DNA from: Aspidapion aeneum
Taxonomy: Eukaryota > Arthropoda > Insecta > Coleoptera > Brentidae
NCBI GenBank assembly: GCA_963576565.1
Contig: OY755038.1
Span: 134,991,348 to 135,055,347 of the forward strand
Length of the DNA stretch: 64,000 bases
Direction: 5' to 3'
Part shown: positions 10,101 to 22,327 of the stretch, piece after piece
Layout: every line of letters starts with the position of its first letter
Position numbering within the stretch: the stretch's first letter is position 1
The notes under the pieces: generated by a model
Databases searched by the model: none
What the model was told of the DNA's origin: nothing
What the model saw: only the letters and a program-made list of their open reading frames with translations
Made by a program: the position numbers and the translations under genes

Positions 10101-11510
10101 ATGTCTATCAAAAAAGCCGTGCAAAAACGCAAGGGTTTTTTATCTGCGATCACCGAGTGTTATGTGTTTTCACAAACCGCGGCAACGGACGGAAAAGCGA
10201 GAAACGAGTTTCAAGTGAGGTATTCCGACTTGGATGAAACCTTCGATAAATGCATGCTGGCACATAATGATATCATTATGCTGATAGACGACTCGGACGA
10301 TGAGGAGTTTAAAACGCAGGATGCGATCCTTTCAGAAGCTCGTAAATATTTTTATGCGTGTAAGGGGGTTTACTCTGAAATATTTCCGGTTGAGGCACCA
10401 TCCTTTTCGGGACCATATGTTCGTCAAAACGAATCTGAAGCTCCAAAACTCAAAGAGTTAGGTATTCTCATATTTCGAGGCGATAAAAAATTATGGCCAA
10501 GCTTTTTCGATCTTTTTAATAACATTATAGATCAAAATCAAAGTCTAAGTAACGTCCAAAAACTTCAATATTTATGTTCATATCTCGAGGATGAGGCTTT
10601 AAAATTGATATCAGGGATTAGCTTATCTGATCAAAATTATAAAATTGCTTCCGACAAATTAGTCAATAGATATCAAAACAAGCGAGACCTTGCAAATAAT
10701 GCTTTAAGCACAATTATGAACTCTACATTAAAAAACGAGTCAGCTAAAGAATTGCGTAGTTTAGTTGACACAATTTCAGAATCCCTAGAAATTTTAAAAT
10801 CACTTAGCTTTGACGTTGACAGTTGGGACTTTATTATATTTTTCATTTTGTTAGAAAAATTGGATATTCCGACGCGTTCCAATTTCGAAATGAGTCACGC
10901 CAATACTAATACCCAAATTCCCACTTTTCAGTCACTTTTTCAATTTCTAGAAAAAAGATGTAAAGTTTTGGAATCACTTCCTCAATCAACAGCACCCAAA
11001 AAGGTGCCTACCTATCAAAAATCAAATTCTATGCAAATTCAGTTTGGGAAAAAGCCTACCTATAAATCATCCAATTCGCCTTTTATAGGACTGGCTGGCA
11101 CCTTAAATAATTCAAGTACGGGAATAAAATGTTTCCGGTGTAATCTAGGTCACGTGCTTTCGAAATGTCAAACATTTCTGAACCTCTCGCGTATCGATTG
11201 CCTATCTTTCATCAAGCAGAAAAAATTATGTCAAGCTTGTTTTCATCCCTCGCATGGGGTAGACACGTGCAAATCAAAATATTCATGCAGGACTTGCAAT
11301 ATTAAAAGGCACCACACTTTAACTCATATCTTAGAAACTAATAAAGAGTCTGGAAGCCAAGATACTAGTCTTGTCATTCACACACCACCTGTCAATAATC
11401 TTCATGTGTCATTAAATACGTCAGGACCTTTAGGTACTTTTCTTTTATGCACCGCCATTAGATGTCATGGACGGTTGCGGAAATTTTCAACCTGTAAGGG
11501 CACTGCTTGA
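10101..11510 (+). CDS. gag: BEL/Pao Gag protein
   Basis: Structural protein that packages the retrotransposon RNA into virus-like particles in the cytoplasm. I prefer the ATG at 10101 (MSIKKAVQKRKGF) over the in-frame ATG at 10059, because it starts the usual basic N-terminus; about 469 codons. Residues about 120-280 hold a DUF1759-type region (LWPSFFDLFNNII, LSNVQKLQYL, NRYQNKRDLANNAL). A Cys/His-rich zinc-finger block follows at about 350-410 (CFRCNLGH, CQACFHPSHG, CRTCNIKRHH). The frame is open throughout. The protease follows in another frame overlapping the last 44 bases, so any Gag-Pol fusion would need a frameshift here or reflects decay. Confidence 0.9.
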   Translation: MSIKKAVQKRKGFLSAITECYVFSQTAATDGKARNEFQVRYSDLDETFDKCMLAHNDIIMLIDDSDDEEFKTQDAILSEARKYFYACKGVYSEIFPVEAPSFSGPYVRQNESEAPKLKELGILIFRGDKKLWPSFFDLFNNIIDQNQSLSNVQKLQYLCSYLEDEALKLISGISLSDQNYKIASDKLVNRYQNKRDLANNALSTIMNSTLKNESAKELRSLVDTISESLEILKSLSFDVDSWDFIIFFILLEKLDIPTRSNFEMSHANTNTQIPTFQSLFQFLEKRCKVLESLPQSTAPKKVPTYQKSNSMQIQFGKKPTYKSSNSPFIGLAGTLNNSSTGIKCFRCNLGHVLSKCQTFLNLSRIDCLSFIKQKKLCQACFHPSHGVDTCKSKYSCRTCNIKRHHTLTHILETNKESGSQDTSLVIHTPPVNNLHVSLNTSGPLGTFLLCTAIRCHGRLRKFSTCKGTA

Positions 11511-12049
11511 TTCTGGATCACAGACAGGATTCATCAGTGAAAAGTTCGGATTAAACCAAATGTCTTCTTTTACTTCCAAAGGGCTCGTTCAATGTCACAT
11601 TAAGCCACAAGGACAGGTTTACTTAAATTCGAAGAAATTGTTGTTCCACAAATATGTTCCAATATGCCTACATTCACTTTGAACGATAATCAGTGGAAAC
11701 ACTTGGAAAACCTTAGACTTGCCGACCCATCTTATTTCAAATCTAGACCTGTGGACCTAGTTATTGGTTGCGAGCTATTCGCACAGATATTCAAGGAGGG
11801 CAGGGTTCTTGGACAAATAGGGCAACCTTCAGCCCTTGAAACCATCTTTGGCTGGGTCGTCATGGGAAAAGTTGACGAACGGAACGAACCAGTTGTTTTT
11901 TTACGAGTTATTCACCTCCTTTAGAGGTCATTATTCCTAGGTTTTGGGAAATCGAACATTTCCCTAAAAAACAAATCTTATCAAAGGAAGAAAAACAAGC
12001 GGAATCAATATTTACTGCTAGTGTCGTACGGCAACCGAGCGGTAGATTC
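11467..12049 (+). pseudogene. pol: BEL pol: protease and linker to RT (broken)
   Basis: An aspartic protease with the active-site motif VRALLDSGSQTGFIS lies at 11490-11534 and continues to 11682. The frame then shifts: LVIGCELF and LETIFGWVVMGK, a conserved BEL block, are read from 11664 to 11924. A further shift leads to FWEIEHFP at about 11942-11966 and KEEKQAESIF. At least two frameshifts separate these pieces. In a live element they would form one polyprotein. Confidence 0.85.
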
Positions 12050-12775
12050 ATGGTAGGTCTTCCGTTTAAAAATAAAATAAATCCTGACCTAGGAAATACT
12101 TATCCGCAAGCTTATCGTAGATTTTTACTTTTAGAAAATAGATTACTCAAAAATCCTGATCTGTACACTGCCTATTCTAGTTTCATGCAAGACTATATCG
12201 ACTCTAATCACATGAGTCTAGTTTTATCTAGTCAACTAAAAGTCGACGTATCATGTTTTTTGGCACATCATTGCGTACTAAAGCCGGAAAGCTTAAGTAC
12301 AAAATTAAGGGTAGTCTGGAATTGTTCGGCAGTCACCCCTAAGAATATTAGTCTTAATGACACGTTGTTATCTGTACCGAAACTTCAAAAGGATATTGCT
12401 TCTTTACTCCTTACGTTTCGTCTTAATCCTATTGCCTATATTGCTGATATCAAACAGATGTTTTGTCAAGTCCTTATCAATCCTTATCACCGTCCTTATC
12501 AAAGGATATTGTTGAGGTTTTCTCCACAGGACCCACTTTCAGTGTGGGAACTTTCTACTGTCACTTTTGGCATGACATGCTCACCCTTTCTAGCCATGCG
12601 TACATTAAATGAGCTGGCAGAGAGAGAAAAGGAACGTTTTCCTATGGCTAGTACTGTTCTAAAAACGTCAATTTACATCGACGATATCTTGGGAACTAGC
12701 CCTTCGCTTTCTGAAGCCCTTTCCCTACAGAAGGAACTCAATGATTTGTTAAAGTCGGGAGGATTTGAACTTTAA
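12050..12775 (+). pseudogene. pol: BEL reverse transcriptase
   Basis: Copies the element RNA into DNA. Seen in order: KLRVVWNCSA (about 12300), YIADIKQMFCQV with the first catalytic Asp (about 12440), VTFGMTCSPFLAMRTLNEL (about 12560), and the active-site box YIDDILG (about 12675). The catalytic residues are present. The frame ends in a TAA at 12773-12775 within an A-run (eight or more A), where the RNase H connection continues in another frame. A homopolymer indel is the likely cause. Confidence 0.9.
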
Positions 12776-12780
12776 AAAAA

Positions 12781-13872
12781 ATGGGCAATTGTCCTGAGTT
12801 ATTGGCAACATTGCCAGAAACCGATCGTCAAATACGTCTCTCTTTTGACAAGGATGAACCACACTTTATCAAAGTTTTAGGCCTTCAATGGCATCCAAAA
12901 AACGACATTTTTTCTTATCAATGCCGAATGAAAGACAAACCCCCAACTAAACGTTCTATTTTATCTATCATAGGAACAATCTTCGATCCCTTAGGTTTTC
13001 TTTGTACCTTGTTGCTACAAGCAAAATTTATTTTGCAACAGTTGTGGATGTCGAAAATAGGCTGGGACGAAGAACCAGATTCTTCTATCATCGACCCTTG
13101 GAACAAACTTCGTTCTGAATTCCCGCTTCTTTCCAATTTTCAATTACCCCGACAAATCAAACTGTCAAAAACCAATACCTGTCAAATCATCGGCTTCTGT
13201 GATGCTTTAGTTCGAGGCTACGCAGGCGTCGTATATTTTCGTGTAGAAGAGGAAGACAATATATCTGTTTCTCTCATATCTGCAAAATCTAGGGTCGCGC
13301 CTATAAAGTAACAAACCTTGGCTAGGCTAGAACTCCTAGGCGCATTTCTTTTAAGCGAATTAATTGATTTCGTCTTATCTAGCTATGAAGGAAAAATAAC
13401 TTTTACAAATATCGTTACTTTCTGCGATTCGCAAGTCGTATTGCACTGGCTTTCATCCCCTCCTAATCGCTGGCAAACCTTTGTTGGAAATGGAGTCAGT
13501 AGAATCCAAGAAATCATTCCCTGAAACTCATGGCGCTACATTCCTTTTGCTTTAAATGCAGCCGATATTGCGTCCCGAGGGGCCACCCCCTCACAGCTCA
13601 TTTCACATGATATGTGGTGGAACGCACCGTCGTTTTTGTGGTCTCCCGAAAACGAATGGCCCGATTTTCATAAATCAAAAATGCCTATTGATTTTGGAGA
13701 TATTAATCTGAAGGAAAAGCCAAAGGTCTGTTGCAATGCGATAATTGACGTTAACTTCTTAGATCAGCTTCTTATCAAATATTCATCTATATCAAAAATT
13801 CAACGTATCATTTGTTATGTCCTTCGAATAGTGAACCTTTTTCAAAACCATTCCTATCAAAAAACCCACTAA
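12781..13872 (+). pseudogene. pol: BEL RT connection and RNase H region with in-frame stops
   Basis: One frame runs from 12781 through TIFDPLGFLCTLLLQAKFILQ, GFCDALVRGYAGVVYF (RNase H first acidic site), LARLELLGAFLLSEL, FCDSQVVLHWL and AADIASRG, to the integrase-linking domain (WPDFHKSKM). It is cut by a TAA at 13309-13311 and a TGA at 13522-13524 without frame change, which points to point mutation. RNase H would degrade the RNA template during reverse transcription. Confidence 0.85.
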
Positions 13873-14331
13873 CCTACCGGACCAAAAAATTATTTTTGAA
13901 AATATTGTTTTTCCTACCACCGATGAGATGCAAAATGCGTTATACCTTCTTATCAAACGGTTCTTGCTTTTCTGAGCTTTTTCCGCGTTATCTAATGATA
14001 AACCAATACCGAAACCTTTGCAAAAACTTGCACTTTTTCTTGATGAAAATAATATCATTAGAGTTGGTGGCAGATTACAAAAATCTGATCTTTTGTCTTA
14101 TTCTGCAAAACACCCCGTCTTACTTTCGAGTAACCATCGTTTGACTACTCTTCTTATCGAGTCCACTCATCGACAATACCTTCATCCTGGGTTTAAAACA
14201 TTACGTAATCTGCTTTTACAGCAATTTTGGATATTATCTGCCAGACGGGCAATTCAAAGAACCATATCCAAGTGCTTGCAATGTTTTAGAATCAACCCTA
14301 AACCCTATAGACCGCCTATAATGAGTTCTGT
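13873..14331 (+). pseudogene. pol: BEL integrase, N-terminal part (5' of foldback insertion)
   Basis: Includes RVGGRLQKSDLL (about 14055-14092), LIESTHRQYLHPG and RTISKCLQCFRINPKP. The His and Cys residues of these blocks (HRQYLH, CLQC) fit the integrase zinc-binding domain. The open part is 14018-14341, and upstream pieces lie in a shifted frame. The reading is cut at 14331, where the foldback element begins. It resumes at 19522 in the same protein domain. Confidence 0.85.
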
Positions 14332-16331
14332 ACCTCTATAAACTTAGCATTACCACTTAAGAATTGGATATTCGCAATATATGCATTAATTGTCGTGAAT
14401 TTGTCGTAAATTTGTCCTGAAAGAAAAAATTTGTCGCGCCACTCGTTTTTCTGAAAAGGGTATGTAATGCTAAGTTGAGTCTCAACTTAGCATTACCACT
14501 TAAATTTGTCGTAAATTTTTCGTGAAAGAAAAAAATTCGTCGCGCCACCCGTTTTCCTAAAAAGGGTATGTAATGCTAAGTTGAGTCTCAACTGCCACCC
14601 CAGAAAAAATTAAAATTTTCAAAAACTAATAAATGCATTAATTGTCGTGAATTTGTCGTAAATTTGTCGTAAAAGAAAAACAATTGACGCGTCATCCGTT
14701 TTCCCGAAAACGGGCAGTGAGCAATTTTGAGATTTCCCAGCTAAATCTTAGTGATCTTTAAACTTTTTCACAATACGAAGATGTAGTATATTTAACCTTG
14801 TCGCGCAATTGTAAATTTTTGGTGAAACAATCATTATATTCCGTCCCGCTTTTACTTTTCAATATAACCTTTTGTGGTGTTTGTGTAAATATTCATTGAT
14901 CGCCAGGATTTTGCGTTGTTTTAGAAATTATGAAAAAAAGTGAACTTCTCACGAAACATTTATATGCATTAATTGTCTTAAATTTGTCGTGAAAAAAAAA
15001 ATTGTCGCGCCACCCGTTTTCCTGAAAAGGGTATGTAATGCTAAGTTGAGTCTCAACTTAGCATTACCACTTAAGAATTGGATATTCGCAATATATGCAT
15101 TAATTGTCGTGAATTTGTCGTAAATTTGTCGTGAAAGAAAAAAAATTGTCGCGCCACCCGTTTTCCTGAAAAGGGTATGTAAAGCTAAGTTGAGTCTCAA
15201 CTTAGCATTACCACCCCAGAAAAAATTAAAATTTTTAAAAACTAATCTATGGAATAATTGTCGTAAATTTGTCGTAAAAGGAAAACAATTGTTGCGTCAT
15301 CCGTTTTCCCGGAAACGGGCAGTGAGCAACTTTGAGATCTAAATCTAAATCTCAGTGATCTTTAAGCTTTTTCACAATACGAAGATGTGGTATATTTAAC
15401 CTTGTCGCGCTATTGTAAATTTTTGGTGAAACAATCGTTATATTACGTGCTGTTTTTACTTTTACCCTTACCCTTTGTGGTGTTAATATAAATATTCATT
15501 GCTCGCTGTTTTCAATGATCAAGCTAACGCCAGGATTTTGCGTTGTTTTAGAATTAACGAAAAAAAGCGAACTTCTCAAGAAATATTATGTTGTCCTTTT
15601 AACAATTATAGGCATTTTGCTACGAAGAACGGATATAAATATGTTTCATACTAACAAAACACCATCTTCTAGTAACACTAGGTACCTACTAGTTGTATAG
15701 CTTTATTTATTTTATTGTAGGCAAAAGTTCTTACCTAACAAAGTCGAGAAGCCCTCCAAATCCTGTTCATTTATCCGTAATTAGTAGGCGACCCCTAATA
15801 AAATAAAGATCAAGCATAGCATAGGCAATGGTTGGGAAAAAACTTTTTGGACACGTGTGTAAACGTGGTATGTCGACTTGGCAACACAGCTCTGGGTGCC
15901 TATTCTTGAAGGTTCTTGAAGTGAGCGAAATTTTCACCTTTATCCTTTTCAACGTGAAATAAATCCGCGGGAGTTTTGTGGCGTTTCTAGCCTTACTCTT
16001 GGTTGTCAGTTTTGTTTTGGCAACACAATTAAAAGAGACTTACTGGAAGTGAAATACGGTCTAGCAGTAATATATTCGTCCGGATTTTTCCGGTTCGGTT
16101 CAGGAGTGGAAAAACAAACCTGGTCCAGAATTTAGCTGGCCGTACAAGAATAGTAGGCCAAGCAAGCAGTCACATACTAAGCATTGAGCATTGTCGGGCA
16201 TGGAACTTCGTCGGCCGTGGGAGCATAACAGTGCGCAGTTTTGGTGGAAGTATTTATGTGAATCCAGTATTCTGTGGTTAAATTCGAAAAGCTAAAGTAT
16301 AAACTTTTTGCTACTAAACCTACTGTGTACC
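14332..16331 (+). repeat. Left arm of foldback element
   Basis: Inverted match of 17112-19512. The outer part has sub-repeats built from (TTGTCG)-rich sequence and the palindrome AATGCTAAGTTGAG/CTCAACTTAGCATT, at about 14465, 14570, 15035 and 15180. The inner part (about 14720-16331) is mostly single-copy within the arm. Small open frames here (e.g. 15515-15700) mirror those in the right arm and are not treated as genes. Confidence 0.9.
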
Positions 16332-17111
16332 TGTCTCGACAAAAAGTCTCATTTGTCATGTTTGGCTTGACCTTCATTAAACAAAATATCTACTCTGCCA
16401 ATTTATGGGCACCTAAGCTCACACGATTAATGTATATTGTAATTTTTACCCATTTTGGTCCACGAAAATAACCCTCTATCCGCCACCCGGGGACGCGTCC
16501 AATTGGAGATCCCCCCCCCCAGTCTAACACCACTAAACAAAACAAACTAAATCGATGGTTGAAAGGTAAAAGATCATAAGCGACATTTTTCAAACTTTAC
16601 AGCAGGGCCACTTAAAGTATTATTTGAAACTGAGTTTAAAAAAAACCAGGATCCATTCTTTTTTCATTTGACTTAAGCCCCAGAAATATCATCGTAGAAG
16701 CCTGAATAATAGCTCATAGGAGCCTTAGTTTCTGGCTAGCTGGGAAGGTATCAGATCCGTCACGGATCAATTTATTTATATTCATGCACACTGCACACCT
16801 TTAATACAGTACCACACGTACAAGTAATATTTTTACCAGAACTCCAATTTTTGTAATATACCCCCATTTTTTCATCCACCGAACATGGGTGAATTTTAAT
16901 CATTTTTAAATGGGACCATCTAGTGCCAAAACCCAACCTGGGTACCAAATTTCATTAAAATCGGGCAAGTAGCTTTTTCAGACATATAGACAGAAATAGA
17001 CATCAGACTTTGTTTACTTGAAGAAAAACCTTTCTTAAAATTAAACCATGAATTGCCGAAACTAATTTTCTTAACTTTAGAATTTCGCTTTGTCATTTTT
17101 TAAACCGTACA
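16332..17111. other. Unique 780-bp centre of the foldback element
   Basis: The only part without an inverted partner. It has no open frame with a recognisable domain. A C-run of about 12 lies at 16510-16521. A stretch near 16950-16995 (ACCAAATTTCATTAAAATCG) looks like a dispersed insect repeat sequence, but I cannot identify it. Confidence 0.6.
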
Positions 17112-19512
17112 CAGTAGGTTTAGTAGCAAAAAGTTTATATTTTAGCTTTTCGAATTTAACCACAGAATACTGGATTCACATAAATACTTCCACCAAAACT
17201 GCGCACTGTTATGCTCCCACGGCCGACGAAGTTCCATGCCCGACAATGCTCAATGCCTAATATGTGACTGCTTGCTTGGCCTACTATTCTTGTACGGCCA
17301 GCTAAATTCTGGACCAGGTTTGTTTTTCCACTCCTGAACCGAACCGGAAAAATCCGGATGAATATATTACTGCTAGACCGTATTTCACTTCCAGTAAGTC
17401 TCTTTTAATTGTGTTGCCAAAACAAAACTGACAACCAAGAGTAAGGCTAGAAACGCCACAAAACTGCCGCGGATTTATTTCACGGTGAAAAAGATAAAGG
17501 TGAAAATTTCGCTCACTTCAAGAACCTTCAAGAATAGGCACCCAGAGCTGTGTTGCCAAGTCGACATACCACGTTTACACACGTGTCCGAAAAGTTTTTT
17601 CCCAACCATTGCCTCTGCTATGCTTGATCTTTATTTTATTAGGGGTCGCCTATTAATTACGTAACAGGATTTGGAGGGCTTCCTAAAAGTTTGGCAAAGT
17701 GTAACAAGGGGTAGGGAGGGCTTTTCGACTTTGTTAGGTAAGAACTTTCGCCTACAATAAAATAAATAAAGCTATACAACTAGTAGGTACCTAGTGTTAC
17801 TAGAAGATGGTGTTTTATTAGTATGAAACATATTTATATCCGTTCTTTGTAGCAAAATGCCTATGATTGTTAAAAGGACAACAAAATATTTCTTGAGAAG
17901 TTCGCTTTTTTTCGTTAATTCTAAAACAACGCAAAATCCTGGCGTTAGCTTGATCATTGAAAACAGCGAGCAATGAATATTTATATTAACACCACAAAGG
18001 GTAAGGGTAAAAGTAAAAACAGCTCGTAATATAACGATTGTTTCACCAAAAATTTACAATCGCGCGACAAGGTTAAATATACTACAACTTCGTATTGTGA
18101 AAAAGCTTAAAGATCACGGAGATTTAGATTTAGATCTCAAAGTTGCTCACTGCCGTTTCCAAGAAAACAGATGACGCGACAATTGTTTTTCTTTTACGAC
18201 AAATTTACGACAAATTTACGACAATTAATGCATTTATTAGTTTTTGAAAATTTTAATTTTTTCTGGGGTGGTAGTGCTAAGTTGAGACTCAACTTAGCAT
18301 TGCATACCCTTTTCAGGAAAACGGGTGGCGCGACAAATTTTTTTCTTTCACGACAAATTTGCGACAAATTTACGACAATTATTCCATAGATTAGTTTTTA
18401 AAAATTTTAATTTTTTCTGGGGTGGTAATGCTAAGTTGAGACTCAACTTAGCATTACATACCGTTTTCAGGAAAACGGGTGTCGCGACAAATTTTTTTCT
18501 TTCTTTCACGACAAATTTAATTAATACATTTATTAATTTTTGAAAATTTTAATTTTTTCTGGGTTGGTAGTGCTAAGTTGAGACTCAACTTAGCATTACA
18601 CCCCCTTTTCAGGAAAACGGGTGGCGCGAGAAAATTTTTCTTTTCACGACAAATTTACGACAAATTTACGACAATTATTCCATAGATTAGTTTTTGAAAA
18701 TTTTAATTTTTTCTGGGGTAGTAGTGCTAAGTTGAGACTCAACTTAGCATTACATACCCTTTTCAGGAAAACGGGTGGCGCGATAATTTTTTTTATTTCA
18801 CGACAAATTTACGACAAATTTAGGACAATTAATGCATATAAATGTTTCGTAAGAAGTTCACTTTTTTTCATAATTTCTAAAACAACGCAAAATCCTGGCG
18901 ATCAATGAATATTTACACAAACACCACAAAAGGTTATATTGAAAAGTAAAAGCGGAACGGAATATAATGATTGTTTCACCAAAAATTTACAATTGCGCGA
19001 CAAGGTTAAATATACTACATCTTCGTATTGTGAAAAAGCTTAAAGATCCCTAAGATTTAGCTGGGAAATCTCAAAATTGCTCACTGCCCGTTTCCGGGAA
19101 AACGGATGACGCGTCAATTGTTTTTCTTTTACGACAAATTTACGACAAATTCACGACAATTAATGCATTTATTAGTTTTTGAAAATTTTAATTTTTTCTG
19201 GGGTGGCAGTGCTAAGTTGAGACTCAACTTAGCATTACATACCCTTTTCAGGAAAACGGGTGGCACGACAATTTTTTTCTTTCACGACAAATTTACGACA
19301 ATTATTCCATAGATTAGTTTTAAAAATTTTAATTTTTTCTGGGGTGGTAATGCTAAGTTGAGACTTAACTTAGCATTACATACCCTTTTCAGGAAAATGG
19401 GTGGCGCGACAAATTTTTTTCTTTCACGACAAATTTACGAAAAATTCACGACAATTAATGCATATATTGCGAATATCCAATTCATAAGTGGTAATGCTAA
19501 GTTTATAGAGGT
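17112..19512 (-). repeat. Right arm of foldback element with about six sub-repeats
   Basis: Inverted match of the left arm. The sub-repeat palindrome GCTAAGTTGAGACTCAACTTAGC occurs near 18266, 18427, 18570, 18724, 19208 and 19348 (one copy changed to AGACTTAAC). Spacing is about 140-160 bases except for one gap of about 480 that holds the inner-arm segment 18840-19100. More sub-repeats than in the left arm account for its extra length. Open frames here repeat the same peptide and are spurious. Confidence 0.9.
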
Positions 19513-19521
19513 GAGTTCTCT

Positions 19522-20320
19522 TCCCGCTCATCGAATCAATCAACTTAAACCTTTCGAGTGTAGCTATCGACTTTTGTGGACCTTTCTTTGTGATTCCTCA
19601 TCGTTACCGTGGTTGTAAAGCTTTCAAATCGTATGTCTGTGTTTTTGTCTGTACGGCCACACATTGCGTGCATTTGGAATTAACCATGGAACTGTCCACC
19701 GAAGGGTTTGTAGGTGCATTCCATCGACTCATTTCCAGACGTGGAAGCGTGACGCAATGCTGGTCAGATCAGGGCAGTAATTTTTTAGGGTTTCGTAACC
19801 AATTACTTGATTACGCAAGAACTGCGTCCACCAGACTTTCTATTCTTTGGTATCTGGGACCCCCTCTCAGTCCACATTTCAATGGCCTGGCAGAAGCTGG
19901 CGTCAAAAGTTTTAAAACTCACTTTGTTCGAGTTGTCGGCGACCAGAAGTTGTCCATCATGGAAATGTCCACCCTTACATGTCGCATAGAAGCTGTACTT
20001 AATAGTCGCCCTTTATCTCCTGCCTCTTCAGACCCACACGATCTTCAACCTCTTACCCCTGGGCATTTTTTGACCCTTGAACCCCTTAATTCGGAAATTC
20101 CGGAGTCAGATTTATCCGAGGTTCCCCTAAATTGGCTCTCAAGATGGCAACTAATCTAAAAACTACATAATGATTTTTGAAAAAGGTATTCTGTAGAGTA
20201 TTTGCATACGCTACAACAGCGACACAAGTGGGCTGATTCGTCCCGTTATCGAATTGCATCCCGGCGGAGACGTTCAAGTGCGTGTAGCAACGGTACGAAC
20301 GGCTACCATTCCTTACAAGC
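19522..20320 (+). pseudogene. pol: BEL integrase, catalytic and C-terminal part (3' of foldback insertion)
   Basis: Resumes with SLPAHRINQLKPF in frame with the 5' part, then shifts frame at about 19555 to AIDFCGPFFVIP with the first catalytic Asp. From 19590 the frame is open: VCTATHCVHLELT, CWSDQGSNFLG (second Asp), HFNGLAEAGVKSFK (Glu), LNSRPLSP, LTPGHFL, WLSRWQLI. A TAA at 20157-20159 then ends it. Beyond that, IELHPGGDVQVRVATVRTA (about 20248-20305), the conserved BEL end domain, is still readable up to the Gypsy insertion at 20321. Some sequence between the stop and this block is missing. Confidence 0.88.
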
Positions 20321-22327
20321 CGTGGCAAGCTAAAAGACGTTGCCGCCATTTTGTGACACTGTAAATAGAACAATAACACTGTGCCAATTTGTGACACTAA
20401 AAAAATTACTGAATAATTAAACAAATATCTGGAAACAGAACTGTATTTTTCAGCTAGGTAAAACATTGATATGCCAGGTAACTTTTATACAGTGGAGAAG
20501 GGGGGGTTCAGAAATAAGAAAATTTTAAGTGCGCCACAGTGTTTTAATACCAATGTTTTACAAAGGAGATCTTAATTAAAATACAGTTCAACTCAAACGT
20601 TGTAGCCAAGTAATGAAACTCTACCTACTTTCGAGGATTCCAGAGTATTTTTGTAATTAAGAAAAACCAAAAAGAAATTGACTCATTGACAAAATAAAAT
20701 TTTAAAAGATTGAATCAAGATGACAAAACTAGAGGCATGTTACAGGTAGATGAACTCCTTTAACAGGTCATAGTGTACCTACATCTGACTCAGTAGTGTG
20801 AGACTCAGTTATATAAATGATTGTAAAAAAATATACTTCCAAAATTATTCCGTCATAGGGGAGATCTGGACCAAATATCTGCTGTCATCATTCTACGTTG
20901 GGTAGAATGAGACAGACAGCAACCCAGTCCGAGATCTACCCCATGAGGTAAAACAATGTAAGGAAACCGCTAAAAAAATATAATCTCATCTCTCTTTTGT
21001 CTCTGCAAAGCTGGTTCATTGGATTCTACAAATAACGCAAAAATTATATGGAAAATTATATGTAAAAAAAATTATATCTAAAGCTTGCTCCTACCTTGGT
21101 CCTTGATTATTGTATGAGTAAATAAGAGATGTTTTATTTTGTAAACCTGTGTTGTTCTCCGACACTCCTCCTGTTACTCTGGCCCCAGTTCTGCCCGCGC
21201 CTCCCCTGCTGATTATCTAGCACATGATGCTAGGGCAGCACATGTTCTTAAATGTTGGTGGTTCCTTGCCCGAGCGTAAAACCCTGTGGAAAATGAAATA
21301 TTTCAGTTTCCTGGAATTCGTCGATTTTGCACGAGGTTCCCCTACACCGAGTAACTAAAATCAAGAACCCCATGTCGACTCAATAAAATAAAGCAGATTT
21401 CCACAGATGAACTAAAATAACTCTAACATACCTTTCCCAGGGTTGTATCAGTGCTACCACCGGCTTCACACTAGCGTCCAGCACAACCGTCCCGTTGATG
21501 GATTGGACAGGGCTGTAGACAAAGGAGAAAAACCATATATAGTTTTTATCCAAAACGTGGATTTAAAAAAAAAAAAAAACTTCAAAAATTCCCCACGTCT
21601 TTTGTCGAAAAATTACATTTCACACGAACACAGTTACAATTTGGAAGGTAAATATTATCTTGAAGAATTCCAAAAAAAAAATCGAACTTACCAGCTTCTT
21701 TCCGTAGAAATGGCGCAGGTCGCCTTTGAATCCCTCACTCAGAGGATGTGAGCCGTCACTTGGAATTCGTCCAACATGACCGACTCACTTTCACAGTCTC
21801 TGGGAGAGAACCTGCATCCACTGTAGTGCCAGTAACCAAAAAACAATGGCGATCCCAGAGACTTGTCGATCCAACGCCGATTTTTTTGACACAAAAAAAA
21901 GGTGAAGATGCCAGATATAGTTCTTTAATTTGGTGGGAACAGTACCAACCAAATTTTCCCGGTTAAATTTAAATAAGGATGCAAACCCATTTATAAAAAA
22001 GCGCTATCACCAAAAAATCCCTAGCACCGGTTTGCGAGCCTGGAACAAAAAACCGCGGTTTTCAAACTAACCAATGATGAAATACACTAATACTTCCCTA
22101 CCGGTCTGTAGGGGGCAGCATCAACCAAGCAAGGGAATATTGAAAATGTCCTTTACACATTAAGGTGTTGTCAGATCTATTTCTACGGATCATTTTTATA
22201 AACGAGGATTTTCGAGATACACGTATACAGACCGAAACATTTGTCAACCGGACCCCTGCCAACATAGCAAGGAGGAGGAAAATAACCAGTTAGACTATAA
22301 GAAGCTTAGCATCAACTGTAAAATCAA

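Larger units (their letters stand above)
14332..19512. mobile_element. Giant foldback (FB-like) DNA element, 5.18 kb, non-autonomous
   Basis: The ends are inverted copies of ACCTCTATAAACTTAGCATT; the identity continues for well over 150 bases and then through most of two arms of 2.0 kb (14332-16331) and 2.4 kb (17112-19512). The insertion site carries a 9-bp duplication with one mismatch, GAGTTCTGT (14323-14331) and GAGTTCTCT (19513-19521), and the BEL integrase frame closes across the empty site. Arms contain tandem sub-repeats with internal short palindromes. No transposase is seen. A 9-bp duplication fits Mutator-like or FB-type elements. Superfamily remains open. Confidence 0.9.

Noticed and set aside
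15515..15700. Open frame of 61 codons mirrored at 17772-17957
   Set aside because: A pair of mirror copies from the two foldback arms, short and without a known domain; not good evidence for a gene.
18171..19618. Series of similar 68-95-codon open frames, each with FFFYDKFTTN and AKLRLNLALHTLFRK
   Set aside because: They repeat because the foldback sub-repeats repeat. They run through palindromes and TIR sequence and have no domain.
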